Below are positions 11,871-23,190 of a stretch of 64,000 nt of DNA, in pieces. The position numbers and the translations under genes are program-made. Source of the DNA: Xenopus tropicalis (taxonomy: Eukaryota > Chordata > Amphibia > Anura > Pipidae); assembly GCF_000004195.4 (NCBI RefSeq), contig NC_030680.2, positions 144,935,545 through 144,999,544 of the forward strand. The letters are read 5' to 3'. Under the pieces are notes generated by a model. That model was not told the DNA's origin. It was given only the letters and a program-made list of their open reading frames with translations, and did no database searches. Numbering within the stretch: position 1 is the first letter of the stretch; each line of letters begins with the position of its first letter.

Positions 11871-12749
11871 CAATGGGAGGCCAGAAGCAATGCCTATGTG
11901 AAATATAAATACTTGTAAATGTGCTATTTGGCCTCTCATTAATTCCCATGGTGCTCAGCGAGACAGTTAGACAGCCGCGGCTCTATAGAGAAAGGCTGAG
12001 CACCATTACAGGCCAGCAGGCATGCAGTTACTAAATAATCACAGTAAATACACTGCAATGAGAAGGAGAGGAAACGCTTCTAACTGCCAGATTCTCTATT
12101 AGGAAGTTCTGTGGCTTTGAGTAAGGAACCGCCATTCAGTGCGACTGATACAACATAACAACAGCGCCACGGTCACCGAAGCTTTCAGGCATGTTTGCTG
12201 GTTATACGTCTCCATACTTTCTACTGGCAGCGACTGAGCAGCACATTACAATAGTGGATATTACACAGCTTGGAAGGGAAAATCTCTATTAAATTCTTTC
12301 TATCATCTGAGCTCTTGGTGTTTGGTCTTTATTTTTTCTTTTTACTGTGGTTCTCATAGTTATAAAAAGTTCAAATCCAATACTGTTGTTAGGGCCAACA
12401 GCCTTGGCAACCAGAAATCAGACACACATGCATACGGACTTAGACAAGAAATTCTTTTTAAATGGTTGTGTATAATAATTTTGTTTTAAAATGCTAAATA
12501 TACCGGGGGACTTTTAATTACTATCCAGGTTATTCCCACATCTCATGATCTTTTCATTACTTTCATTTTGTCAGGCATACATTTCTGAGACCTAAATATG
12601 CATTTACCTAATGTTCTAATAAACACAACTGACTGAAGGGATAACTACATTGTTTTATTCTTATGGTGAGATTATTTCTCTATTTCTAGCTTTGCATTTA
12701 AAAGGGGGAGCTGTCATGCTGCTTGCTGCATCCGTTCCATCTATGGCGG

Positions 12750-13683
12750 AAGATTCTTATCCAGGATCCCAAATTACAGGAAGACCATCTCCCATAGACT
12801 CCATTGTAATCAAATAATTATAATTTTAAAAAAATGATTCCCTTTTTCTCTGTAATATTAAAACAGAACTTTGTACTTGATCCCAACTAAGATATAATTA
12901 CCCCTTATTGGGGCAGAACAGCCCTATTGGGTTTATTTAATGGTTAAATGATTCCCCTTTCTCTGTAATAATAAAACAGTACCTGTACTTGATCCCAACT
13001 AAGATATAATTACCCCTTATTGGGGCAGAACAGCCCTATTGGGTTTATTTCATGGTTAAATGATTCCCTTTTCTCTGTAATAATAAAACAGTACCTGTAC
13101 TTGATCCAAACTAAGATATAATTACCCCTTATTGGGGCAGAACAGCCCTATTGGGTTTATTTAATGGTTAAATGATTCCCTTTTCTCTGTAATAATAAAA
13201 CAGTACCTGTACTTGATCCCAACTAAGATATAATTACCCCTTATTGGGGCAGAACAGCCCTATTGGGTTTATTTAATGGTTAAATGATTCCCTTTTCTCT
13301 GTAATAATAAAACAGTACCTGTACTTGATCCCAACTAAGATATAATTACCCCTTATTGGGGACAGAACAGCCCTATTGGGTTTATTTAATGGTTAAATGA
13401 TTCCCTTTTCTCTGTAATAATAAAACAGTACCTGTACTTGATCCCAACTAAGATATAATTACCCCTTATTGGGGCAGAACAGCCCTATTGGGTTTATTTA
13501 ATGGTTAAATGATTCCCTTTTCTCTGTAATAATAAAACAGTACCTTGTACGTGATCCCAACTAAGATTGATTTAATCCTTACTGGATTAAATACAATTTT
13601 ATTGGGTTTATTTCATATAATTTAGATCACCATACCTTATCTGGAAAACCCCAGAGCATTCTGGAAAACAGTTCCCATACCTG
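12750..13683 (+). mobile_element. TA-target MITE carrying an internal 112-bp minisatellite
   Basis: The left part shares the CATCTCCCATAGACTCCATT block and the right part the CCAGAGCATTCTGGAAAACAG and TCCCATACCTG end with the simple copies at 45691-45979 and 60457-60785. Between them the middle of the element is repeated about seven times (12830-13616). Confidence 0.8.
12830..13616 (+). repeat. 112-bp minisatellite, about 7 copies
   Basis: CTCTGTAAT recurs at 12848, 12961, 13073, 13185, 13297, 13410 and 13522. Units are nearly identical. The diagnostic string is TTGGGGCAGAACAGCC (four G), against five G in the sister array at 23296-24075. Confidence 0.95.
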
Positions 13684-14429
13684 TATTTAAATATAAACAT
13701 ATTAACACTGCCTTCTTCTGTAACAACTGCCAATATTTAATAATGTACTCTTATGTGTATGTTGCATTACTGATGCTTGGCCCTGAAGCAAACAGCATGG
13801 TAGCTCTCAAATATGGGAATATGCCAATATGTGCAGACAATAAGCATTATTTACATTCCGTTAATGTACTGCACCTGCGTGTAAAGCATCTTCCAATGTC
13901 CAAGCGCATTACATGCAAGAGCTTTCATTTTACCCTATTTACCTGTGTCCCACTCATTACGTATAGGACCCTGCTAAGCATGTGTATAAGGTGTACTTGA
14001 CACATATTGCAAGGGGCAATAAAGACCTTTGTGTATGTAGCCTAAAAGGAAAAGCTCCTGATTATTAGCTCATGCTGTAAACAAAATTATTCTGGTAAAG
14101 GCAATATAAAGGGGGCTAAAATTCTATACCGGACCATCACCTATAAGAGCACAGGGGATGGTGTAGCAGTGCGTGTGTGTGATGAAATCCTACACAATAA
14201 TAAATTCACGTGGAAATGCATGTGGCTACCAATCCATTCATGGTGTTACCATAGTGCAAATGAAGAATGTAAACGTCATTATAAAAAGAGTATTTCCACA
14301 GAAATAACATGGCCCATTCTATACATGAGAAAGGTGCAACACAGCAGCGGCTAGGGGGTTAGAGGGCAACTGGCCGCACAAACAAGCCCGATTGCCATGG
14401 TCCCAAACCCCCTGTGGTTCCTGCAAGCA

Positions 14430-14640
14430 TCAGCATTTGGCCGCAGTTAATAGCAAACCCATCAGCTTTTGAACTTTGGCCAAGCCACTCGAATGACATT
14501 TCAGAATGGCTTATGTGGCCTGCGAGCAAGCGGTTAATCCCTCGTTTGCCAGATTATCCACTTTGATCAACGCTGCGCTGGAGGGACGACTTTAACGCCG
14601 CTCAAGTCGGTTCCAGAAAGAGAAAGGGCAAAAAAGACAA
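14430..14640. promoter_or_regulatory. Candidate intronic regulatory element
   Basis: A balanced-composition, apparently single-copy block just downstream (in gene sense) of the candidate internal promoter. It contains TGAACTTTGGCC, resembling a nuclear receptor direct repeat, and CTTTGATCAA, resembling a TCF/LEF site. Motif matches by eye only; conservation is untested. Confidence 0.3.
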
Positions 14641-14761
14641 GTGGGGGAAAAGACAGAAAGAGGAAAAAGGACGATATAAAATTAGAAAGTCTGTGTTTTC
14701 CTGTTCAGTTCAGTTCAGTTCCGTGTGGGGCGAGTGCAGAGCCGCGCAGAGCCATACCCAC

Positions 14762-15140
14762 CTTTCACAAACTCCATGCAGAGCTGCTGGGCTTGCAGCC
14801 AATTCCAAGCTCAGAGAAACTGCTTAAAAGCAACAACAAATACTTCCACCCTCTGTGCCGCCTGTCAGCCCTGCGCCTATATCCGGCCGTCCTACTCCCA
14901 TTCACATATCCTGTACCAGTCGGGCTGCACACCCCGCTGCCGCCGATAAACAGGGCCATCCTGGCACACTTTGGGGTAGCCCAGCCACTTCTGAAGCAGC
15001 TCCATGTTGGTGCTTATGTAACATTGGCTGGTCCTGTGCGGTGCAATTCAGACGGGGACACACACACGCAGGCCTTGGCAGATAAAGGGAAAAAAAGGAG
15101 GGAGAGGAGAGAGGAAAAAAAACGAAAACAAGGGGGCGTG
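14762..15140 (-). promoter_or_regulatory. Candidate internal promoter and alternative first exon of atxn7
   Basis: On the minus strand a GC box (CGCCCCC, 15138-15132) and CCAAT box (15027-15023) precede a CpG-containing segment. This ends in ATGGAGTTTGTGAAAG|GTGGGT, with the ATG at 14777 and the donor after 14762. The ATG gives M-E-F-V-K plus one base, phase 1, which fits the phase-1 acceptor of exon 4 and would yield MEFVKERRHSS. That product would lack the Gln-rich N-terminus and most of the zinc finger. Two short upstream frames precede it: 15005-14892, 37 codons beginning MELLQKWLGYP, and 14959-14765. Inference from signals only. Confidence 0.35.
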
Positions 15141-15755
15141 TTTTAATTTTTATCTAATACGGTCACAACAGAAGCTGCTGCTGCGGTCCCCTTTAAAGCA
15201 GGATCAGTTTAACCCCTTCTGCCCTGCAGAACAGAGGAAAGTACAAAAACGAAATAGGGAAAGCAGTGGATTTCTCGGCAGATATTCACAGATTAAGCAA
15301 ATTTAAAGCCAATCTGGCTCCCGGGTGAGGTTTTCATCCCAAATGCACCTAATAGAATCCAGGGTGCACTATTCTATACAACTGCTACATTGTATCAATG
15401 GAATAAACAATTACAGATAACTAAACTAACTAAAGCCAACAAATGCACTGTAACAAATATACACTGGAATGTTGCTTTACAGTTTCTTTCATACAGCAAG
15501 CAATAGTTTTTGGAAGAAGTTACCCTTTAAATAATAAACATAAAAAGGGAAAGTGATTTTTTTTTTTATATTTCAACTTCAGCTTTTACATGTTCTTAAC
15601 ACTGTAACTGACACTTATCGTTTACTGGGGAAAGTTTAGGACAGTCTAATAAAAGGGTCTGAATGGGAAAAGAATTTTAGAGAAACAGTAGTAACATTTT
15701 ATTCACATACATAATCTAAATGCCAAGGTCACAGAAGGAACGCGCATACCAAAAT

Positions 15756-15757
15756 GC

Positions 15758-15802
<45 letters not shown>

Positions 15803-15977
15803 CCTTTTGAGAAAGGCTGTGGATGCAGCCGAAACGTTAGATGTTGATTTGAATAAAACTTCTATATTTTCTTAAGACCTGTGAGTGCGGACTCTCTCTA
15901 CAGCTACTCCATCTATTATTTTGGGACTGCACCCAGGCTCCCTTGGACCTACTTATACGTGAGTGCCTGTCTTCTTG

Positions 15978-16049
<72 letters not shown>

Positions 16050-16199
16050 CATATATAATAGAAAGAGTGCCACACTCACAGGGACTTGATACAAAAGAAA
16101 AAGTGTTTTTATTAAAAAAATTCCAACGTTTCGAGCACAACCAGTGCTCTTCCTCAAGGACAAACCAAGGAAGAGCACCGATTGTGCTCGAAACATTGG

Positions 16200-16284
<85 letters not shown>
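15756..16284. repeat. (AT)n blocks bracketing two foldback modules
   Basis: (AT)n runs at 15761-15800, 15980-16047 and 16205-16284. Between them lie modules with GCCGAAACGTTAGATG and CCAACGTTTCGAGCAC, plus an imperfect inverted repeat around GAAGAGCACCGATTGTGC. The long Tyr-Ile ORFs on both strands come from the (AT)n tracts. Confidence 0.8.
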
Positions 16285-16288
<4 letters not shown>

Positions 16289-16507
16289 TTTTTTTTTTTA
16301 GTGATTTTTATGCTCTTTTTAATAGCACTCTAAGTTGTCTGTAACATAAATTTAAGTTTTAATTAAAACTGCCATGGAGCGGCCTTCCTTTTCTCACCAT
16401 CATTATTTATTTGTGTAGCGCCAGCAAATTATGCAGTGTTTTACATTGATTATATATATAATTTTTTTTTTTAATTAATTTACATTAATTTATATTTTTT
16501 AAGAATA

Positions 16508-17820
16508 GGATCTGAGGGCAGGACAGTGGATGGTGGGTATCAGATATGGTCTGTGCCAGTGTGACAGAATGCTCTGTTATACAGATAGCTAGAATCTCAG
16601 CCATAAAGCAGGGCAGGACTGCTGCTTACAATGGGGGGATCAGATAGGATCTGTGCCACTGTGACAGAATGCTCTGTTATACAGATAGCTAGAATCTCAG
16701 CCATAAAGCAGGGCAGGACTGCTGCTTACAATGGGGGGATCAGATAGGATCTGTGCCACTGTGACAGAATGCTCTGTTATACAGATAGCTAGAATCTCAG
16801 CCATAAAGCAGGGCAGGACTGCTGCTTACAATGGGGGGATCAGATAGGATCTGTGCCACTGTGACAGAATGCTCTGTTATACAGATAGCTAGAATCTCAG
16901 CCATAAAGCAGGGCAGGACTGCTGCTTACAATGGGGGGATCAGATAGGATCTGTGCCACTGTGACAGAATGCTCTGTTATACAGATAGCTAGAATCTCAG
17001 CCATAAAGCAGGGCAGGACTGCTGCTTACAATGGGGGGATCAGATAGGATCTGTGCCACTGTGACAGAATGCTCTGTTATACAGATAGCTAGAATCTCAG
17101 CCATAAAGCAGGGCAGGACTGCTGCTTACAATGGGGGAGGGGGGATCAGATAGGATCTGTGCCACTGTGAGAGAACGCTCTGTTATACAGATAGCTAGAA
17201 TCTCAGCCATAAAGCAGGGCAGGACTGCTGCTTACAATGGGGGGATCAGATAGGATCTGTGCCACTGTGACAGAATGCTCTGTTATACAGATAGCTAGAA
17301 TCTCAGCCATAAAGCAGGGCAGGACTGCTGCTTACAATGGGGGGATCAGATAGGATCTGTGCCACTGTGACAGAATGCTCTGTTATACAGATAGCTAGAA
17401 TCTCAGCCATAAAGCAGGGCAGGACTGCTGCTTACAATGGGGGGATCAGATAGGATCTGTGCCACTGTGACAGAATGCTCTGTTATACAGATAGCTAGAA
17501 TCTCAGCCATAAAGCAGGGCAGGACTGCTGCTTACAATGGGGGGATCAGATAGGATCTGTGCCACTGTGACAGAATGCTCTGTTATACAGATAGCTAGAA
17601 TCTCAGCCATAAAGCAGGGCAGGACTGCTGCTTACAATGGGGGGATCAGATAGGATCTGTGCCACTGTGACAGAATGCTCTGTTATACAGATAGCTAGAA
17701 TCTCAGCCATAAAGCAGGGCAGGACTGCTGCTTACAATGGGGGGATCAGATAGGATCTGTGCCACTGTGACAGAATGCTCTGTTATACAGATAGCTAGAA
17801 TCTCAGCCATAAAGCAGGGA
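16508..17820 (+). repeat. 100-bp satellite array, about 13 copies
   Basis: AGCTAGAATCTCAGCC recurs every 100 bp from 16587 to 17087. One unit is longer (GGGGGAGGGG near 17139, spacing 106), and then the recurrence runs from 17193 to 17793. Units are almost identical; only the first and the long one carry clear variants. No long ORF. Confidence 0.96.
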
Positions 17821-18364
17821 AGTGGGTATCAAACAGAACTAAGGGAAATAAACATGGCGTAATTGCCAAAAATGTGTGCCACTTAACAGGTGCCAGCATC
17901 TCCTGGATGTAGAATACATATGACAGCAAGATGTACAATATTTGGGCTAATGATGTGCCAAGCCAAACCAAACATCAGCCAATACACTGAGCATATGAAC
18001 ATATAAGCAATTTCAGTGCATGATTTATTTTTCACTGCAGTCTATAACAATATCAAAATTTAGGCACATGAAGGTTTAATAATCTGCCCCCGTACATTGC
18101 ATGTCATTGTGCGCAAGGGGTATTTATAGCCTATGTGGGTAAAGCTGGTTCCCATACAGAGATTTTCATAGAAAGAAAGGAGATTGTCTAACCTGGTGCA
18201 TTGATCCAAAGTTTCTGTTTCCTTTTGCGACATTGGGGGAGTTCAACAAAATTAGGGTTCAGTTAGAGTGCAGACACAATTGTGTCTTGAATATCCAAGT
18301 ATTTCTTTTAAATGGTGCTTAGTGATGTCATCAGTGCTAAGATATGTAATTTTTGCCACAACTC

Positions 18365-18715
18365 ACTGAAACTTGTATGCAGAACTGCAGCTCTTTTACC
18401 GACTTCCCTGTCAGTCTAAAGCTCCTCCCCCCTTTTGTTTTCTGAGCCCTACTTCTCTCCGACAATGAAGACCTCAAAGAGGTGCCTACTGGGCATGCTT
18501 ACTGCCCCTGCTCCAATTTAAATTAATCAGGCATGCATAGTAGGCACCTCTTTAAGGTCGGAGAGAAAAGGAGGGTTCAGAAACAAAAGGGGATGGAGCT
18601 TCATGCTACAGAAGGAAGTCAGTAAAAGAGCTGCAGTTCAGCTGCTTGTACCAGAAAAACAAAATAAATCTGCATGCAAGGAAAAAGGCGTGTTATTCTG
18701 GGGGCTGTACAGAGT
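18365..18715. mobile_element. Palindromic MITE (family of 49023-49511)
   Basis: A large inverted repeat: GCAGCTCTTTTACCGACTTCC pairs with GGAAGTCAGTAAAAGAGCTGC. Inside, AGGTGCCTACTGGGCATGC pairs with GCATGCATAGTAGGCACCT. The left outer part seen in the 49-kb copy is missing here. Confidence 0.8.
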
Positions 18716-19316
18716 CATTTTAGGGGTGAGAAAACAAAAAGACTCATGACTTTTACAATAACATCAAGGTAGAAAGAAAAAAAGGCCTGTATGCATTCAG
18801 AGGGTACACTAATACAATAACACAATAAGCCAAGATGAGTGCAGCAGTAAAGCAGATGAGTCAAATCACCACAATAAAAATCATGACTACCGAATAATAA
18901 TGTCTGGAACTGGAGAACAGAGTAACTATCAAACCACAATAACATCATGAGAACAAAAACATCCTTACAAGTTCTGGACAGGAGTAACTGGTGACTCAGT
19001 GCAAAGAGTGATTCTCATATTTTGTTGGGAGAAAATTCAGGTCAAGCATTTTTATTAAATTGCCAAACTTGCGGTTCTTTCTAAGGCTACGCCTTCAATG
19101 GGCTGGTTCCTGTCCTGTGGATAAACAGGGGCCAACAACCCATTCCTATGCTCCAAACAGCCTTTTCATGGGCCTGCACCCAGAGCCACTTAATAGGCAC
19201 TAAAACTACAATTAGCAGTTAATAACTATAGATGCGTATGAGGTTTTTGTAAGTAAAATACACTGTAAATAAGCAAACTTATAATAATTTCCATTAGCAG
19301 TGACAAAAGTGTAGGC

Positions 19317-19492
19317 ATGGGGTGGGCAAACTTTTTGGCTCAGGGGCCACATTGACTTTGACAGATGGGCCGGGCCAGCGTCACGCCGTTTTCGCCCCAG
19401 TCTTGTGTGTTGAGACTTGCTGAGTTGGCAGGCCGGATTAAAAAGACCAACAGGCTGGACGTGGCCCGCGGGCCGTAGTCTGCCCACCCCTG
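19317..19492 (+). mobile_element. hAT-type MITE
   Basis: Ends ATGGGGTGGGCAAAC and GTCTGCCCACCCCTG are inverted repeats. They are flanked by near-matching 8-bp duplications, GTGTAGGC (19309-19316) and ATGTAGGC (19493-19500), as expected for hAT insertions. 176 bp, noncoding. Confidence 0.8.
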
Positions 19493-21367
19493 ATGTAGGC
19501 GCTATGCTGAATAGAGTTTAGAATTTAAAATGATGTTGTTTTAGGTCATGTTCATATAAAAATATAGAATATTTTCAAGGGTTCACAAACTTTCAAGCAC
19601 CACCGTACCGGCAAAACATATTTATTTCCCCTTTAGCCCTAGGAAGGCGGCCTGTATAAATCGCAGCTATGCAACTCTTGCCCGGCTACCATTACAATAT
19701 ATGCTCTCTCATTAGAGCAGCGTGCATTTTACAAATCCTGTTCCTTAACTGCTTGTAAGTTGTCCAAACTGGAGGGCGTGTCTTTGGTTTGGCTCCGTTT
19801 CCAAAGTAATTGAATAGCAGGAAAATGAAGTCTCTCAAAAAGTGCTCAACAAATATAGAGTTCCACAAAGCCTGGGAGCTAGCACTGCCCAGTCACCCAC
19901 CACACTCTGTCCCTCCCCTCACTGGTAGGTGCCCCTCAATTTCCTCCACTCGGGGAAAAGGTCAACATCACGTGAGAAACTGACTGTGGACACTTAAGGT
20001 CCCCATACACCGGCAGATATCGGCAGCTACTATGGCCCGTGTAGGGTAGGCGAGTCTCAGAGCAACTGACTGCCAGAAAACTGAAACTCCAGCAGCCAAT
20101 CAAACAGCTAGCTGCCCTGCAAGACCACACAGCACAAAGCAAGCTGAGCTAGGTGCCACTTCCAGACTAATTGCTGGGAAATTCTATGCACTTGGATCAC
20201 ATGTTAGTGCCCTAGGTAAGCCAGGGGCTTTGTGTCAAGCTTTACTCATGTACCTTGTCCCATAAGGGGCACATTTGCCCAATTCCTGCTGGGCAAAATA
20301 TTGCTGAGACCTATAAGCCTGTGGGAATTGGTGCCTCTGCACCTAGAGGCAATTAAAAATACAAGCTCTAAATAAAGAGCACCCTAGAACCTTGTACCTG
20401 TTGGTGCACCCTAGCTTACACCTCTGAATGATACACAAGCAAGGGGCATCCATCCAAGGGGACACCCAAAAGCTGCCCGGCCCATAAAGAATCATTAACA
20501 TTGCTCACAAATCAGTGCAGTAATATTTATTTGACTTAACTGACACTATCCCTCAGCCCCCAACATTACAATATTGGCATTAGTACTGCCCACACTCAAA
20601 GGAATGCTCAGGCTGACAGGAGGGATGCAGCATGGACACAATCAAGAAATAAAGAATAATGGAACATTTCTACAAGGAAATATCTATGTTCAGGTATATA
20701 TATTGCCAGTAGAAATAATATATTTATTTTATTTTCTGCATTAGGGCTGCATGAAGTGCCTAGTAGATGCTGCAGTCTGACTGGCAGACAAGTCGCCCTG
20801 TGGGGGTGAAACCCATAATGCCATCTTCCTTACAAAGGTGACTAAGCTGACAATGAGTCACTGGGCCAAACATGAAACGACTCCCTCTTGTTTTTCCCAC
20901 ACTCTGATCATGGGCCAAGCTGCACTAATGAAAAGTCATTGCTGAAAGTATACTTGGCCTTTAGGCTCCTGCTATTCCGCAGGCACAGATAAGGGGCTCA
21001 TTATCCCACTGTGCCAGTCAGAACACCTCGCCCGGCCTGTGGTGCGAGGTCTGAGCACAGCTCTCCAGGCAGCTAACGATGATATGTGCAGATATGATAC
21101 ACGGCTCCTTGTACCGGACTCCCCCTGCTGCTTATCTGGAAAAGCACAATTTCTAGAGAGCAGGAAGCACACACCGCCGCTGCCTTCCCCCTACAGTGAG
21201 CAGCTCACTGTATTCCCTTCATATTCAAGTGGCTCTCTCTCCGATAGAGACAGGCAGTTTTTATTTAAGTGACAGTTAAGTGCCTGAGCTGCACAGAGCT
21301 GGTGTGCAATCCCCAACATACATCTCCCCAACACAAAGGCAACTGATCGTGCAAGGGGGGGGGGGGA

Positions 21368-21920
21368 TAAATATAAATATACAGAGAAGGAATGTTCTGG
21401 GCACACAATAAGCTATACCCCCATACTGTACTGTCTAAGGGAAACACTATGGCACCTCCTACCCATATGTATAAATACAAATATACAGAGAAGGAATGTT
21501 CTGGGCACACAATAAGCTGTACCCCATACTGTACTGTCTAAGGGAAACACTATGGCACCTCCTACCCATATGTATAAATACAAATATACAGAGAAGGAAT
21601 GTTCTGGGCACACAATAAACTGTACCCTCATACTGTACTGTCTAAGGGAAACACTATGGCACCTCCTACCCATATGTATAAATACAAATATACAGAGAAG
21701 GAATGTTCTGGGCACACAATAAGCTGTACCCTCATACTGTACTGTCTAAGGGAAACACTATGGCACCTCCTACCCATATGTATAAATACAAATATACAGA
21801 GAAGGAATGTTCTGGGCACACAATAAGCTGTACCCCCATACTGTACTGTCTAAGGGTAACACTATGGCACCTCCTACCCATATATATATATAAATATACA
21901 AATATACAGAGAAGGAATGT
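21368..21920 (-). repeat. 104-bp satellite, about 5 copies, inverted relative to 2019-2400
   Basis: ACAGAGAAGGAATG recurs at 21381, 21485, 21588, 21692, 21796 and 21906. The sequence is the reverse complement of the array near 2.0 kb. It is preceded by a G run at 21355-21366. ORFs over it are artefacts. Confidence 0.94.
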
Positions 21921-22505
21921 GAGGAATGCCATCACACTGTACTGTTCAAGGGGAATTATTATCACAAAAGATACATTATTAAAACCCCATGCTAGATTTA
22001 CTATATTTTTATGCCCCAGTGGAGCTTAGAATCAAAGGTCCCTCCACAAACATACACACAGGTGATTAAAGGGTGTCGGGAGATGCTGGGAGTTGTATTT
22101 AGATATTTAAGAAGTCACCTGGTAGATCAGCGACCTGAATAAAGGCATTATGCCAATAAATTAACTTACTGCCAAATTATACATATACTAACTGGGTATA
22201 TAGTCAGTTATTTATCGTGTTATTATTTATAAATAATAATGGATATGTACATTTATGTATAATATATAGTAAGGGGTAAATGGTCCCATGTATAATTGAT
22301 AATACAAGTCACATTAGCTATCATCCATTTAATCAAGACAGTAATTACGTTAAATCAAATGATTTTTTTATGCTACAACAATATCCTCATCGGACACAGT
22401 GAAAGGCAAGAGCTCCATAATGACAGAAATGGCTGCCCAACATGCACGCTCTCTAATCCCGCTCTAACTACACCCTCACTTATTAAGGAGCAGTTAAGTA
22501 CTTAC

Positions 22506-22610
22506 CATAATGAGATTGAAATGCCTGTGGCTTTATGACCTGATTACAGTGGCTGCACATCACCAGATAGAACTCATCGTAGGCCGGGCACAGGCCAAAT
22601 ATTGCCATAT
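22506..22610 (-). CDS. atxn7: atxn7 coding exon 3 (Sgf73-type zinc finger, first part)
   Basis: A 105-bp exon, phase 1 in and out. Acceptor ATCTCTACAG|ATATGG, donor TTATG|GTAAGT. It encodes residues 94-128 ([16 protein letters not shown]...[14 protein letters not shown]), very close to human DMPIFGFCPAHDDFYLVV. The zinc ligands visible are Cys112, Cys115 and His127; the fourth, His132, lies in the next exon, giving C-X2-C-X11-H-X4-H. In yeast Sgf73 the equivalent N-terminal finger sits inside the deubiquitinase module and is needed for its activity. The intron interrupts the finger between its two histidines. Confidence 0.93.
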
Positions 22611-23190
22611 CTGTAGAGATAAAGGGAACACGCAGGTTAGGTTTGTGGAGGGGGAAAGGGAGACCCTGTGGGACATGCAGTTTCCTTTAGAAAAACCAAA
22701 GATTTCTCTTATAATCAAACCAATAGACAGTTAGAAGGTTATTACGTGACGCTGCACCTGTCACTTTACATTAACCCTTACAGGTTCCTGTTTCTCTCTT
22801 TTACGATCATGCTTCTGCAAGATGGCAGGGCTGCACATTTCATATGCCAGACCCCCCCTAACATCCCATAGTTGTGACTAAAGCATGTCGATCATTGTTC
22901 TGACAGCTTAGTTCTCTGATGGATCATCTGACCATCAGAGGTCACTCAGCTCACTTGCCCATTTGAGCAATCATGGCTGCTCCCATTAAACTAACCCAAA
23001 GAAGCAGAAGAGCCTTTATCAATGTCCATTAAGCACATACATTCTAGCAGATTTATGCACAAATATCAAAAGCATCCAGTATGGGCAAAATAGCGTTGTG
23101 ATCACGGAGAGCAAATCAGATGTCAGAGTTAGTAAAGGCCACTGGAAGAATAGCATACAAACAGGGAATAATAGGTATCACTTATCTATA

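Larger units (their letters stand above)
10184..22505 (-). other. atxn7: atxn7 intron 3
   Basis: About 12.3 kb. It contains the piggyBac-like MITE at 11491-11870, a MITE with internal minisatellite (12750-13683), a candidate noncoding element (14430-14640), a candidate internal promoter and exon (14762-15140), (AT)n blocks, the 100-bp array (16508-17820), a palindromic MITE (18365-18715), a hAT MITE (19317-19492) and the 104-bp satellite (21368-21920). Stretches 10232-11490, 11880-12745, 13684-14430, 15190-15755, 17821-18364, 19493-21367 and 21921-22500 hold single-copy or unrecognised sequence with no gene visible. Confidence 0.85.

Noticed and set aside
15837..16344. Overlapping Tyr-Ile-rich ORFs on both strands
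   Set aside because: Direct translation of (AT)n microsatellites.
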